Assembly (NCBI GenBank): GCA_945901265.1
Contig: CAMDJZ010000008.1
Coordinates: forward strand, 1 to 43,815
DNA from: Rickettsia typhi
Lineage (GTDB): Bacteria; Pseudomonadota; Alphaproteobacteria; Rickettsiales; UBA1997
Length of the DNA stretch: 43,815 nucleotides
Direction: 5' to 3'
Part shown: positions 24,392 to 32,625 of the stretch, in pieces
How the letters are laid out: every line of letters begins with the position of its first letter
Numbering within the stretch: the first letter of the stretch is position 1
The notes under the pieces: model-generated
Database searches by the model: none
The model's input: the letters and a program-made list of their open reading frames with translations, nothing else
Told to the model about the DNA's origin: nothing
Program-made: the position numbers and the translations under genes

Positions 24392-25611
24392 TTTTTTTCA
24401 AATTTTTTGCGCAAAATTATCGCCCCCAAATTAAACATCATTAAAACTCCAAGCATTAATAAAATTGCCAAAGCAGTTTTTTCTACAAAGCCTTGTTCTT
24501 GCAAATCTGACCATAAATAAATTTGCACAGGAAGCGCAGTTGTTGGTTCTAAAAAATTATTAGCAACATCAGCAATAAATGCTACCATACCAATCATCAA
24601 TAGCGGAGCGGTTTCGCCAAGGGCGCGTGATACTGCTAGAATAGTTCCCGTCATAATTCCTGGCATTGATAAAGGCAAAAGGTGATGTAATACAACCTGC
24701 AATTTCGAAGCGCCAAGACCATAAGCACCATCGCGAATATTCTGCGGAATTGAGCGAATTGTATTGCGAGTTGCGATTATTATAACCGGCAAAACTAGCA
24801 TGAATAAAGTCATTCCTCCAACTAAACTTGATGATCTTGGTAAATGCATAATTTGTAAATAAAGTACCAAGCCAAGAAGACCGTAAATGATTGATGGAAT
24901 AGCCGCTAAATTATTTATGCTAATTTCGATGAGATCAGTAAAACGATTTTTTTTAGCAAATTCTTCAAGATAAAAAGCGCAAGATACTGCAATTGGAAAT
25001 GCTAAAATTAAAAAAATAAACATCACCATTAATGACCCAACTAATCCAGCACCAATCCCTGCAATTTCTGGTTCACGCGAATCAGCTTGATAAAAAAATT
25101 GACGATTAAAAACTCGTCTAATTTGTTTTTCGCCTTCAAAATTAGCAAGCCAATTTAATTGCGCTTCATTGAGATTGTTGGTATTTTTATACTTAAAAAA
25201 CATTTCTGCTTTTGAAGATATCGGAAGCCAAAAAATATTTTTTTCTCCCAGATAATATCTATTATTTTTTATTTGTTTTTTCAATTCATGATCAGCGGAT
25301 CTACTTAAAATTTGGTATAGCCAATTTTCTTCTTTTAAATTTTGTACTTCACTAAATTTTGATTTAAGTGAATTTTGTATTAACTTTCCAAAATTAATTT
25401 CCTTTAAATTAGTTTGCTTGCTATAACTCGTTAAATCAATTTCCAGAGCAACTTCATAGCGATTTATGGCTTTACTTGCTCTATAAAAAATAAGTGAAAA
25501 AAGCAAACTTAAAAAAACTAAAACAAAAAGAATTGCCAATTGTCCGCAGGCTTTAAACCTGCGTTCTTTAGCGTTTCTTTTTTCAATATTGTTAATTTTT
25601 TTATTAAACAT
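24385..25611 (-). CDS. pstA: Phosphate ABC transporter permease PstA
   Basis: PstA is one of two permease subunits of the high-affinity phosphate importer. The 408-aa protein carries a long N-terminal part (about residues 1-180) with one membrane helix (27-48) and a periplasmic domain, as in the alphaproteobacterial PstA form with a DUF3333-like extension. The transport core follows (about 185-405): GIGAGLVGSLMVMFIFLILAFPIAVSCAFYLEEF, IPSIIYGLLGLVL, and the ABC-coupling loop DGAYGLGASKLQVVLHHLLP. GETAPLLMIG is also conserved. pstC and pstB are absent here; pstS is 10 kb away at 35605, so the pst genes are scattered. Confidence 0.93.
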   Translation of the reverse strand: MFNKKINNIEKRNAKERRFKACGQLAILFVLVFLSLLFSLIFYRASKAINRYEVALEIDLTSYSKQTNLKEINFGKLIQNSLKSKFSEVQNLKEENWLYQILSRSADHELKKQIKNNRYYLGEKNIFWLPISSKAEMFFKYKNTNNLNEAQLNWLANFEGEKQIRRVFNRQFFYQADSREPEIAGIGAGLVGSLMVMFIFLILAFPIAVSCAFYLEEFAKKNRFTDLIEISINNLAAIPSIIYGLLGLVLYLQIMHLPRSSSLVGGMTLFMLVLPVIIIATRNTIRSIPQNIRDGAYGLGASKLQVVLHHLLPLSMPGIMTGTILAVSRALGETAPLLMIGMVAFIADVANNFLEPTTALPVQIYLWSDLQEQGFVEKTALAILLMLGVLMMFNLGAIILRKKFEKKW

Positions 25612-25677
25612 TTCAAACTAAATTTAAATTTTTTTTAAGAAAAATTTATAAGATTTTAGATTTTACGATTGCAAAAT

Positions 25678-27096
25678 TTACAGGTGGATAACTTTACCGT
25701 AAGCGTCCAAAACCGCTTCATGCATCATTTCTGACATTGTTGGATGGGCAAAAATGGTCTGCATTAAATCTTCCTCCGTTAATTGCGCTTGTTTAGCAAT
25801 AACAAAACCTTGAATCATTTCAGTAACCTCAGCGCCAAACATGTGCGCACCCAAAAGTTCGCCGGTTTTTTCATCAAAAATTACTTTGATTAAACCTTCA
25901 GTCTCACCCATGGCAATCGCTTTGCCATTGGCCATGCAGGGGAAGCGTCCAACTTTTATTGCCTTGCCAAGTTCTTTGGCTTTTTTTTCAGTCAATCCCA
26001 ATGAAGCAATTTGCGGCATTGAATAAGTACAACCCGGGATATTTTCTTTCTTGAGCATATGAAGTTTTTTAGCATCATATTTGCCTAGATTACTAGCGAT
26101 TTTTTCAGCAGCTATAACTCCTTCATGTGAAGCTTTATGAGCAAGCCAAGGCGCACCTACAACATCGCCAATTGCTAAAATATTGCTTTCGGAAGTTTCC
26201 ATGTAATCATTGATTTCGATGTGTCCATTTTGTACTTTTATTTTAGTTTTTTCTAAACCTAAATTTTCAACATTAGCAACGATTCCAACGGCCATAATTA
26301 CTTTTTGTGTAGATATTTCTTGAGTTTTTCCAGCTAACTCAAAGCTTGCCGTTACGCCTTCCTTGGATTTAACCAATGATTTCAAAGAAGCTGAAGTAAT
26401 TATTTTTATACCTTGTTTTTCAAATGCTTTGCGCGCAAGTTTTGAAATTTCTTCATCTTCAACTGGTAAAATATTTTCAGCCATTTCAATTATGGTAACT
26501 TCTGTACCCATATTTCTGTAGAATGATGCAAACTCAACACCAATAGCTCCCGAACCAACCACTAAAAGTGATTTAGGTAATGCTTTTGGCGTCATGGCTT
26601 CGCGATAAGTCCAGATATTTTCACCATCAGGCTCAAGACCAGCAATAACTCGAGCTCTAGCTCCAGTTGCAACTATAAAATGACTTGCTTCGATATGGGC
26701 AATCTCTTGATTATCTTTGGTTACAATAATATTTTTACTATCCAAAAATTTTGCAAAACCATCGACCACTTCAATATTATTTTTTTTCATCAATGTTGCA
26801 ATTCCTCCACTTAAACGTTTTGAAACCGCTCTTGACCTTTCAATAATTTTAGTAAAATCAAATTTAATTTTTTCAGCTGAAAATCCAAAAGAGTCGAGAT
26901 TGTGCAGTAAATGATTAATTTCAGAAGATCGCAATAAAGCTTTGGTTGGGATACAACCCCAATTCAAGCAAATTCCCCCTAAGTGATTGGCCTCAACAAT
27001 TACAACATTTAAACCTAGTTGCGAAGCGCGAATTGCCGATACATATCCACCTGGACCAGCACCGATTACACATAAATCAAATTTTTTTTTGTTCAT
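25678..27096 (-). CDS. lpdA: Dihydrolipoyl dehydrogenase (E3)
   Basis: This 472-aa flavoprotein re-oxidises lipoyl groups of pyruvate and 2-oxoglutarate dehydrogenase complexes. It has the FAD loop VIGAGPGGYVSAIRASQLG, the redox disulfide in GGICLNWGCIPTKALLR, the NAD loop VVGSGAIGVEFASF, the second FAD site ILAIGDVVG, and the C-terminal base HPTMSEMMHEAVLDAYGK. All catalytic residues are present. The GGICLNWGCIPTK wording is that of the alphaproteobacterial group associated with pyruvate dehydrogenase. pstA follows 66 bases downstream on the same strand. Confidence 0.97.
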   Translation of the reverse strand: MNKKKFDLCVIGAGPGGYVSAIRASQLGLNVVIVEANHLGGICLNWGCIPTKALLRSSEINHLLHNLDSFGFSAEKIKFDFTKIIERSRAVSKRLSGGIATLMKKNNIEVVDGFAKFLDSKNIIVTKDNQEIAHIEASHFIVATGARARVIAGLEPDGENIWTYREAMTPKALPKSLLVVGSGAIGVEFASFYRNMGTEVTIIEMAENILPVEDEEISKLARKAFEKQGIKIITSASLKSLVKSKEGVTASFELAGKTQEISTQKVIMAVGIVANVENLGLEKTKIKVQNGHIEINDYMETSESNILAIGDVVGAPWLAHKASHEGVIAAEKIASNLGKYDAKKLHMLKKENIPGCTYSMPQIASLGLTEKKAKELGKAIKVGRFPCMANGKAIAMGETEGLIKVIFDEKTGELLGAHMFGAEVTEMIQGFVIAKQAQLTEEDLMQTIFAHPTMSEMMHEAVLDAYGKVIHL

Positions 27097-27257
27097 AATT
27101 ATTTTATTTAAATTAAATAAGTTTTAACAATTAATGTTTGTTTTGCTTAAATCTTCACAAAAACATTTAAGAAATTAAAATTATCAAAATGACTTTTAAT
27201 TTTTATAGTTTATTTTTGTTAAGCTTTAAAATCAATTGCAATCATAATTTTTAAAAA

Positions 27258-28356
27258 ATGACAAACGAAATCAACGAATTAATCACCGCCATTACCTCAT
27301 CTCTAACGGTGATTACGGGGTGTCTTTGACCCTGAATCTTTACAAAAAAATTTAACGCAAATCGATCTTGCCAGTCAGGATCAAAATTTGTGGGAAGATA
27401 AAAACAAGGCGCAAAAACTCCTTAAGGAGAAAGCATTTATTGGTGAGAAACTAGAAAAATATACCAATCTAAAATGTCAATTCAAAGACAATCAAGAACT
27501 TTATGAGCTTGCATCTGTTGAAAATGATCAAGGTCTTGCTGATGATATTTTTAAAAATTTACTAGCCTTAAAGAAAATCGCCGATGAATTTGAAGTTGAA
27601 TGCTTATTTGGCGATGAAAATGATGAAAATAGCTGCTTCGTTGACATCAATGCTGGAGCAGGTGGAACCGATTCATGTGATTTTGCTTTAATGCTTTTGC
27701 GAATGTATGAAAGATTTGCCAATAAACGTAATTTTAAAAGTGAAATTATTGACATGGTTGACGGCGAAGAAGCTGGAATTCGTGGTGCAACTCTTAAAAT
27801 TTCTGGACGTTATGCTTATGGCTGGTTAAAGCACGAAATTGGCGTTCATCGCCTAGTTCGCATTTCCCCTTTTAATGCTAATGACAAAAGGCAAACTAGC
27901 TTTGCTTCAGTCTGGGTTTCTGCAGAAATTGATGAAACAATCAATATTGAGATTTTAGAAAAAGATTTGCGCATTGATACTTATCGCGCTTCAGGAGCTG
28001 GTGGACAACATGTCAATAAAACTGATTCGGCAGTTAGAATTACCCATCTGCCGACCAATGTTGCCGTTCAATGTCAGGTTGATCGCTCACAATTAAAAAA
28101 TCGTGTTGAGGCTATGAAGCTTTTAAAATCAAGGCTTTATGATTTAGAATTACAAAAGAAAAAATTACTTAAAAAAGTTGATGAAGCAAGTAAAACCGAT
28201 AATAGTTGGGGACATCAGATCCGCAGTTACGTAATGCATCCTTATCAACTTGTTAAAGATCTACGCAGTGACTTCGAAACTGGCAATATAAATGCGGTTT
28301 TAGATGGCGAAATTGAAGGCTTCATTAGAGCAATGTTAATTTTATCAAAAAAATAA
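27258..28356 (+). CDS. prfB: Peptide chain release factor 2, with programmed +1 frameshift
   Basis: RF2 terminates translation at UGA and UAA. The gene starts with ATG at 27258. The first frame runs 23 codons to TGA at 27327-27329, and a +1 shift at CTT-TGA-C continues as GAC (27328-27330) to the stop at 28354-28356, giving 365 aa, the normal RF2 length. The shift site has the usual CTTTGAC with an upstream ACGGGG that can act as the internal Shine-Dalgarno stimulator. The body shows the RF2 tripeptide SPF (VRISPFNAN) and the catalytic GGQ (SGAGGQHVNKTDSAVRITH). This is autoregulation: when RF2 is scarce, ribosomes pause at the UGA and shift frame. Confidence 0.97.
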
Positions 28357-28363
28357 TTAAAGC

Positions 28364-28392
28364 TTGACATGAAAATTTAAATTGGTTATTTT
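28364..28392 (+). promoter_or_regulatory. Strong sigma-70 promoter
   Basis: A consensus TTGACA (28364-28369) is separated by 17 bases from TATTTT (28387-28392). It drives the Lys/Ala-rich protein gene and gives a leader of about 160 bases. Confidence 0.7.
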
Positions 28393-28447
28393 GCTAATAC
28401 TTTCGTTTTCGATTAAAAATTTTCTTTAACAAATTTAATCAATAATT

Positions 28448-28517
28448 GCTCCGTTGAGGATGTTTATTAGTGCTTTAAATTTTAATTGAAATTTTTGTCG
28501 TTATTCCTCGAAGGAGC
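28448..28517 (+). promoter_or_regulatory. Predicted structured 5' leader
   Basis: Arms GCTCC-GTT-GAGGA (28448-28460) and TCCTC-GAA-GGAGC (28505-28517) pair with a 3-base internal loop, and the enclosed region has AAATTT repeats that can pair. The right arm contains AAGGAG, a good Shine-Dalgarno sequence, but no start codon lies at the right distance; the ATG is 44 bases further. It may be a regulatory leader or a small RNA. Confidence 0.4.
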
Positions 28518-28560
28518 TGAATAAAATCAGTATTAACAAAATTTCTAAGTTTAATTAATT

Positions 28561-28899
28561 ATGAAAAAACTTTCATTAGTTCTTGCTTCAGTTGCTTTAT
28601 TTGCCACTGTTGCTAACGCTCAAACTGAAACTCCTAAAACAGTTCCAACTTCTCCAGAAACCAAAGCAGAAGTAGCAACTTCAAAAGCTAGAAAAACCAA
28701 TAAAAAAACTAAAGCTGTTGAAGCTGCTGCAGTTGAAACTAAAGCAACTGACACAAAAGTTCCAAAAGCTGATGCTAAAGCTGTTGAAGCTAAAACAGAT
28801 GCTAAAGCTCCAAAAGCTGATGCTAAAGCTGTTGAAGCTAAAACAACTGATGCTAAAGCTGTTGAATCTACTACTACAACTCCAAAAGTTAAAAAGTAA
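28561..28899 (+). CDS. Exported Lys/Ala-rich repeat protein of unknown function
   Basis: The 112-aa product has a clear signal peptide (residues 1-20, ending VANA before QTE) and a low-complexity mature part of Lys, Ala, Thr, Val and Asp. The unit PKADAKAVEAKT occurs twice (about 68-79 and 84-95), with shorter partial copies. The mature protein should be disordered and strongly basic and acidic in turn. It has its own promoter, a long leader and an intrinsic terminator, so it is a well-defined single gene that may be highly expressed. No family is recognised; a periplasmic or surface role is only a guess. The repeats are low-complexity and will attract false matches. Confidence 0.75.
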   Translation: MKKLSLVLASVALFATVANAQTETPKTVPTSPETKAEVATSKARKTNKKTKAVEAAAVETKATDTKVPKADAKAVEAKTDAKAPKADAKAVEAKTTDAKAVESTTTTPKVKK

Positions 28900-28935
28900 A
28901 TTTAAAAAAACTTACAAATTTTGTTAGTTATTTGA

Positions 28936-28969
28936 CCAAGTTCGAAAATTTCGGACTTGGTTTTTTTTT
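28936..28969 (+). terminator. Intrinsic terminator
   Basis: CCAAGTTCGAA pairs with TTCGGACTTGG (one T-G pair) around a short loop, directly followed by nine T. It closes the Lys/Ala-rich protein gene 36 bases after its stop. Confidence 0.9.
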
Positions 28970-29063
28970 AAAATAAATTTGGCTTTTTTAGTTGTTTTAT
29001 TAGAATTATCTCGATAGAATTTCATGTTATTTAAGGTTGAATATTTAATTAAAATTTTAAACT

Positions 29064-29510
29064 ATGCGTTGCCCATTTTGTGGAAATATCGAAACTCAAG
29101 TTAAAGATAGTCGCATTTCTGACGATGGCGAATCAATTAAACGCAGACGCTATTGTCTTGCTTGCGATTCAAGATTTACAACATTTGAACGCGTTCAACT
29201 TAAAGAAATTTTGATCATCAAAAAAAATGGCGAGAAAAAAATTTTTGATCCTGAAAAATTAAAAAGATCAATTGAAATGGCCGTTAGAAAAAGACCCGTA
29301 ACTGATTTACAAGTTGAAAAACTGGTTAATAAAATCGTTCGTCAATTAGAAATGGAGAATGAAACCGAATTACCATCTTCAAAAATCGGAGAGATGGTAA
29401 TGCAAGCCCTTGAAAAATTAGATAAGGTTGCATTTGTTCGCTTTGCTTCTGTTTATAAAAACTTTGAAAAACCTGACGATTTCCAAAAATTTATTAAACA
29501 AGTAGTTTAA
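29064..29510 (+). CDS. nrdR: Transcriptional repressor NrdR
   Basis: NrdR represses ribonucleotide reductase genes in response to dATP/ATP. The 148-aa protein has the N-terminal zinc ribbon (Cys3, Cys6, Cys31, Cys34 in MRCPFCGN and YCLACDSRFTTFE) and an ATP-cone domain from about residue 46 (LIIKKNGEKKIFDPEKL). VAFVRFASVYKNF closes the domain. Length and all motifs are standard. The next gene starts immediately after the stop. Confidence 0.97.
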   Translation: MRCPFCGNIETQVKDSRISDDGESIKRRRYCLACDSRFTTFERVQLKEILIIKKNGEKKIFDPEKLKRSIEMAVRKRPVTDLQVEKLVNKIVRQLEMENETELPSSKIGEMVMQALEKLDKVAFVRFASVYKNFEKPDDFQKFIKQVV

Positions 29511-30485
29511 ATGAAAAAAAATTACAATACCCTTGAAGCCTTACAATTCCTTGCTGAAAATGATTTAAATGAAATTTTTTTTGACAAACCACAAAATCAT
29601 TTTTTAGTAAAAGACATTAAGAATCAATTACCTTTAACTATTGATGATAAAAATAACTTATTTATAAATAATCAAAAAACTATGCCAAAAAAAACAGCAA
29701 AAGTTAACGATCCACTTTCGAATAATAATGCAAAAAATACTAGCGATAAAAAGATGATTAATCCTGTATTTTCAACAGATAGCGCTATTGCTAATCTCGC
29801 TAAAAAAAATCAAACTTTTGCTTCAAATCCCTTGCAAAAAAATAATCTTGAAGAAAAATTTATTCCCATTAACGATATAATTGCGTCAGCAAAAAATCTT
29901 GCCGATAATTGCCAGACTTTAGATGAATTAAAAAATGCTATTGCCCAATTTGAAGGATGTAATCTTAAAAAAATGGCTACCAATACCGTTTTTAGCGATG
30001 GCAATCCCAACTCTAAAATCATGGTTATTGGCGAAGCTCCAGGCAATCATGAAGATCTGCAAGGCATACCTTTTTGTGGCGATTCGGGAGCGATGCTAAA
30101 TGAAATGCTCATGTCAATAAATTTGCATCGTCAAAAAGATTTTTACATTACTAATGTTATTTTTTGGCGACCCCCCGGAAATCGTCGCCCTACCGATGAG
30201 GAATTAGCGATTTGTCGGCCATTTTTTGAAAGGCATATCGAATTATTTGCCCCTAAAGTTATAATTTTAGTTGGCGCAACGGCAATGTCATCAATCCTCG
30301 GCGTTAGCGATCCAATTACTAAAGTTCGCGGTCAAATTTTAGATTATGATGCAAAATTTTTAATCTCTCCTACTAAAATTTTTACAATTTTTCATCCGTC
30401 GTTTTTGATGCGTCAGCCCATGAAAAAAAAACTAGTATGGCAAGATATGCTTACTCTTGAAAAATTTATAAAAAATAATTTTTAA
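29511..30485 (+). CDS. Uracil-DNA glycosylase (alphaproteobacterial family 4-like)
   Basis: A 324-aa enzyme that removes uracil from DNA. The catalytic part occupies the C-terminal 190 residues: CNLKKMATNTVFSDGNP, motif A VIGEAPGNHEDLQGIPFCGDSG (seen as GEAPG and PFCGDSG), NVIFWRPPGNRRPT, and motif B IFHPSFLMRQP. Family 4 enzymes usually hold a 4Fe-4S cluster with four Cys; few Cys are present here, so the cluster is probably absent. The first 130 residues are a Lys/Asn-rich extension without a recognised domain. It begins right after nrdR and ends one base before the HisZ-like gene. Confidence 0.88.
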   Translation: MKKNYNTLEALQFLAENDLNEIFFDKPQNHFLVKDIKNQLPLTIDDKNNLFINNQKTMPKKTAKVNDPLSNNNAKNTSDKKMINPVFSTDSAIANLAKKNQTFASNPLQKNNLEEKFIPINDIIASAKNLADNCQTLDELKNAIAQFEGCNLKKMATNTVFSDGNPNSKIMVIGEAPGNHEDLQGIPFCGDSGAMLNEMLMSINLHRQKDFYITNVIFWRPPGNRRPTDEELAICRPFFERHIELFAPKVIILVGATAMSSILGVSDPITKVRGQILDYDAKFLISPTKIFTIFHPSFLMRQPMKKKLVWQDMLTLEKFIKNNF

Positions 30486-30486
30486 T

Positions 30487-31512
30487 ATGACGTCCTCTAA
30501 ATATAAAAACCAATTAACATCTCAGGATAATATCAACAACACCTTGTTGCCAGCTGGCTTTTATGATTTGCTTTTTTTTGAAGCGAAAAAAAATCATCAA
30601 GATATTAACAAAATACTCGAAGGTTTTTTTGCTAAGGATTTTAATTTAATCAAAACTCCCTTACTTGAATTTGAAGAAAATTTTAACAATGATAAAAATT
30701 TTTCTGCAACTTCCAATCTATGTTTTCGTAGTATCGACAATATTTCTGCCAAAGGATTAATTCTTCGCAGCGATATCACTTTACAAATTAAACGTCTTCT
30801 CAATACTCGATTACAAGATGCCATTTTACCTTTAAAATTATGCTATGTTGGCGATGTTTTTCGCACCCATACTGACGAACTTTATGGTGATCGTCAGCAA
30901 ACCCAAATAGGTTGCGAAATTATTGGCGATGATAGTGATGATGCTGATTTTATAATTATTGAAACAACTCTTCAAGCTCTTCTTAATCTTGGCTTAAACA
31001 ACTTAACAATTAATTTTTGTCTTGCTGATTTTTTAATAATTTTTGTCAATGAATTACCCATTGATTCAAGAGTAAAAGAGCAATTAATAAAAATTATTTC
31101 CCAAAAAAATCTTTCGGAAATTAAAATTTTAGTACCTCAGCATTATAATCTTATTAAAGAAATAATTCTCAATAATCATGATTTTTTTGAATTGGTAAAA
31201 CTTCTTGAAATTAATTTTTCTTCGCTATTAATTTCTAAACAAATTTTAAAAATAAAAAAAATACATAATTTTATTAACGATAAATTTCCTAAAATAACTA
31301 CCTGTTTTACCATGTTTAGCGATGCCAGTACTCAATATCATCACAGCTTGGCTTTTGACATTTTTTATGATAATTTTATTTATCCTATTGCAGTCGGTGG
31401 ACGTTACAAAATTACAACTCTTAATAAAATTTTTCAAGCTGTTGGCTCGACAATTTACATGAATCACTTAAGAAAAATTGATATCAGAAATAATTCCAAT
31501 TTAACAAAATAA
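30487..31512 (+). CDS. hisZ: HisZ-like ATP phosphoribosyltransferase regulatory subunit
   Basis: The 341-aa protein has a class II HisRS-like core without full synthetase features. LLPAGFYDLLFFEA is the N-terminal strand, GLILRSDITLQIKRL is the motif-2-like region, and LKLCYVGDVFR and QTQIGCEIIGDDSDDAD follow. Near the C-terminus the family's GGRYD motif is present as VGGRYK. The anticodon-binding domain of real HisRS is missing. HisZ regulates the short form of HisG, the first enzyme of histidine synthesis; hisG is not in the window. It is probably co-transcribed with nrdR and the glycosylase. The C-terminal region is divergent, so a HisRS-paralogue of other function is possible. Confidence 0.75.
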   Translation: MTSSKYKNQLTSQDNINNTLLPAGFYDLLFFEAKKNHQDINKILEGFFAKDFNLIKTPLLEFEENFNNDKNFSATSNLCFRSIDNISAKGLILRSDITLQIKRLLNTRLQDAILPLKLCYVGDVFRTHTDELYGDRQQTQIGCEIIGDDSDDADFIIIETTLQALLNLGLNNLTINFCLADFLIIFVNELPIDSRVKEQLIKIISQKNLSEIKILVPQHYNLIKEIILNNHDFFELVKLLEINFSSLLISKQILKIKKIHNFINDKFPKITTCFTMFSDASTQYHHSLAFDIFYDNFIYPIAVGGRYKITTLNKIFQAVGSTIYMNHLRKIDIRNNSNLTK

Positions 31513-31547
31513 TAATTGAAATTTAAGTCAACACAGCAAGCAATCCC

Positions 31548-31581
31548 AGAGTAAGATTTTGATAAGAGTAAGATTTTGATA
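31548..31581. repeat. Tandem 17-bp duplication
   Basis: AGAGTAAGATTTTGATA occurs twice head to tail (31548-31564 and 31565-31581) in the space between the convergent hisZ and corA genes. The copies are identical, which suggests a recent slippage or duplication event. Confidence 0.85.
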
Positions 31582-31651
31582 AATTTTAAAATTATTTATT
31601 TAGGCTATTTTGTAAAATAAAATTATTTTTGCGTAAACGATTTTAATCAAT

Positions 31652-32614
31652 CTACAGCCATTTTTTTCGCTTAAAAATCCACAATGGAATTATTGAAGAT
31701 ATCAGCATTAGAGTAAGAGCCAAAGGATATCCAAAACCATAATCAATTTCAGGCATAAATTTAAAGTTCATCCCATAAATACTAGCAATTAAAGTTGGTG
31801 GCATAAACACCAATGAAACAACTGTAAAGGTTTTGATTACTTTATTTTGCTCGACATTTAACAAACCAAGAAAGCTGTTTTGGAGATATTCTAAGCGGGT
31901 AAAATTAAAATTCGCATGCTCAATAAGCGAATTGATATCTTTGATTATAATGCGTAAACGGTTATAGCTATCAATCATTAAATCCTCATTGCGAAGAAGG
32001 GATGAAAGTACTCGCTGCTTATCAAATAATGCTTCGCGTAATGACATTGTTAAATCTTGACTCTCATTAATTTTTAACAAAATTTTCTCATCTAAGCGAT
32101 GATCGTAATTTATTTTTTTACCAATTTCGGCAACATATTTTGAAACTGATTCCATTAAATCAGCATCAAAATCAACTCGAGCCTCAAGAATCGAAACAAA
32201 AATTTTTGAAGGGTTTGCGTAAGTCGCCGGATATTGTTTGAGTTTTTTTACTGTCTCTAAAATTACCCTACTATCAAAATATCGAAGGGTAAATAAACTT
32301 TTATTGGTGATGATAAAAGTTATTTCATGCTCTTCAAGTTTACCGCTGTGAGGAATAATGTTGATAAAGGTTGAGTTGATTTTAATACTTTCTGCGGTTT
32401 CAAGGTAACGCGATGAAGTTTCGATTTCTTCTTGTTGTTGGCGAGTTGGGAATTTAATGCCATAAAAAATTTCTACTTCCTTGATTTGCTCAGTTGTTGG
32501 ATCTTGCAAATCAACCCAAGAAATATTTTGGCGAAGCAATTCCATATCTTCAACCTCCGTTAGAGACTCAAGCTTGAGTTGAGAATATTCTGGTAAATGA
32601 AAAATGCGGATCAT
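31652..32614 (-). CDS. corA: CorA-type magnesium/cobalt transport protein
   Basis: A 320-aa member of the CorA/2-TM-GxN family, a pentameric Mg2+ channel. The long N-terminal cytoplasmic part (about 1-255) is helical in its second half. The two C-terminal membrane helices surround the signature YGMNF (ASIYGMNFKFMPE), and the protein ends in the basic tail IFKRKKWL. The gene starts 11 bases after the bamA stop on the same strand, so the two may share a transcript. Confidence 0.95.
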   Translation of the reverse strand: MIRIFHLPEYSQLKLESLTEVEDMELLRQNISWVDLQDPTTEQIKEVEIFYGIKFPTRQQQEEIETSSRYLETAESIKINSTFINIIPHSGKLEEHEITFIITNKSLFTLRYFDSRVILETVKKLKQYPATYANPSKIFVSILEARVDFDADLMESVSKYVAEIGKKINYDHRLDEKILLKINESQDLTMSLREALFDKQRVLSSLLRNEDLMIDSYNRLRIIIKDINSLIEHANFNFTRLEYLQNSFLGLLNVEQNKVIKTFTVVSLVFMPPTLIASIYGMNFKFMPEIDYGFGYPLALTLMLISSIIPLWIFKRKKWL

Positions 32615-32625
32615 ACTTAAAAAAT

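Noticed and set aside
28718-28927. Leu/Lys-rich open frame overlapping the Lys/Ala-rich protein gene
   Set aside because: It is the +1 shadow of the repeat region: the GCTAAAGC-type repeats read as Leu/Lys in another frame. It has no ribosome binding site, and the real gene has a signal peptide, promoter and terminator.
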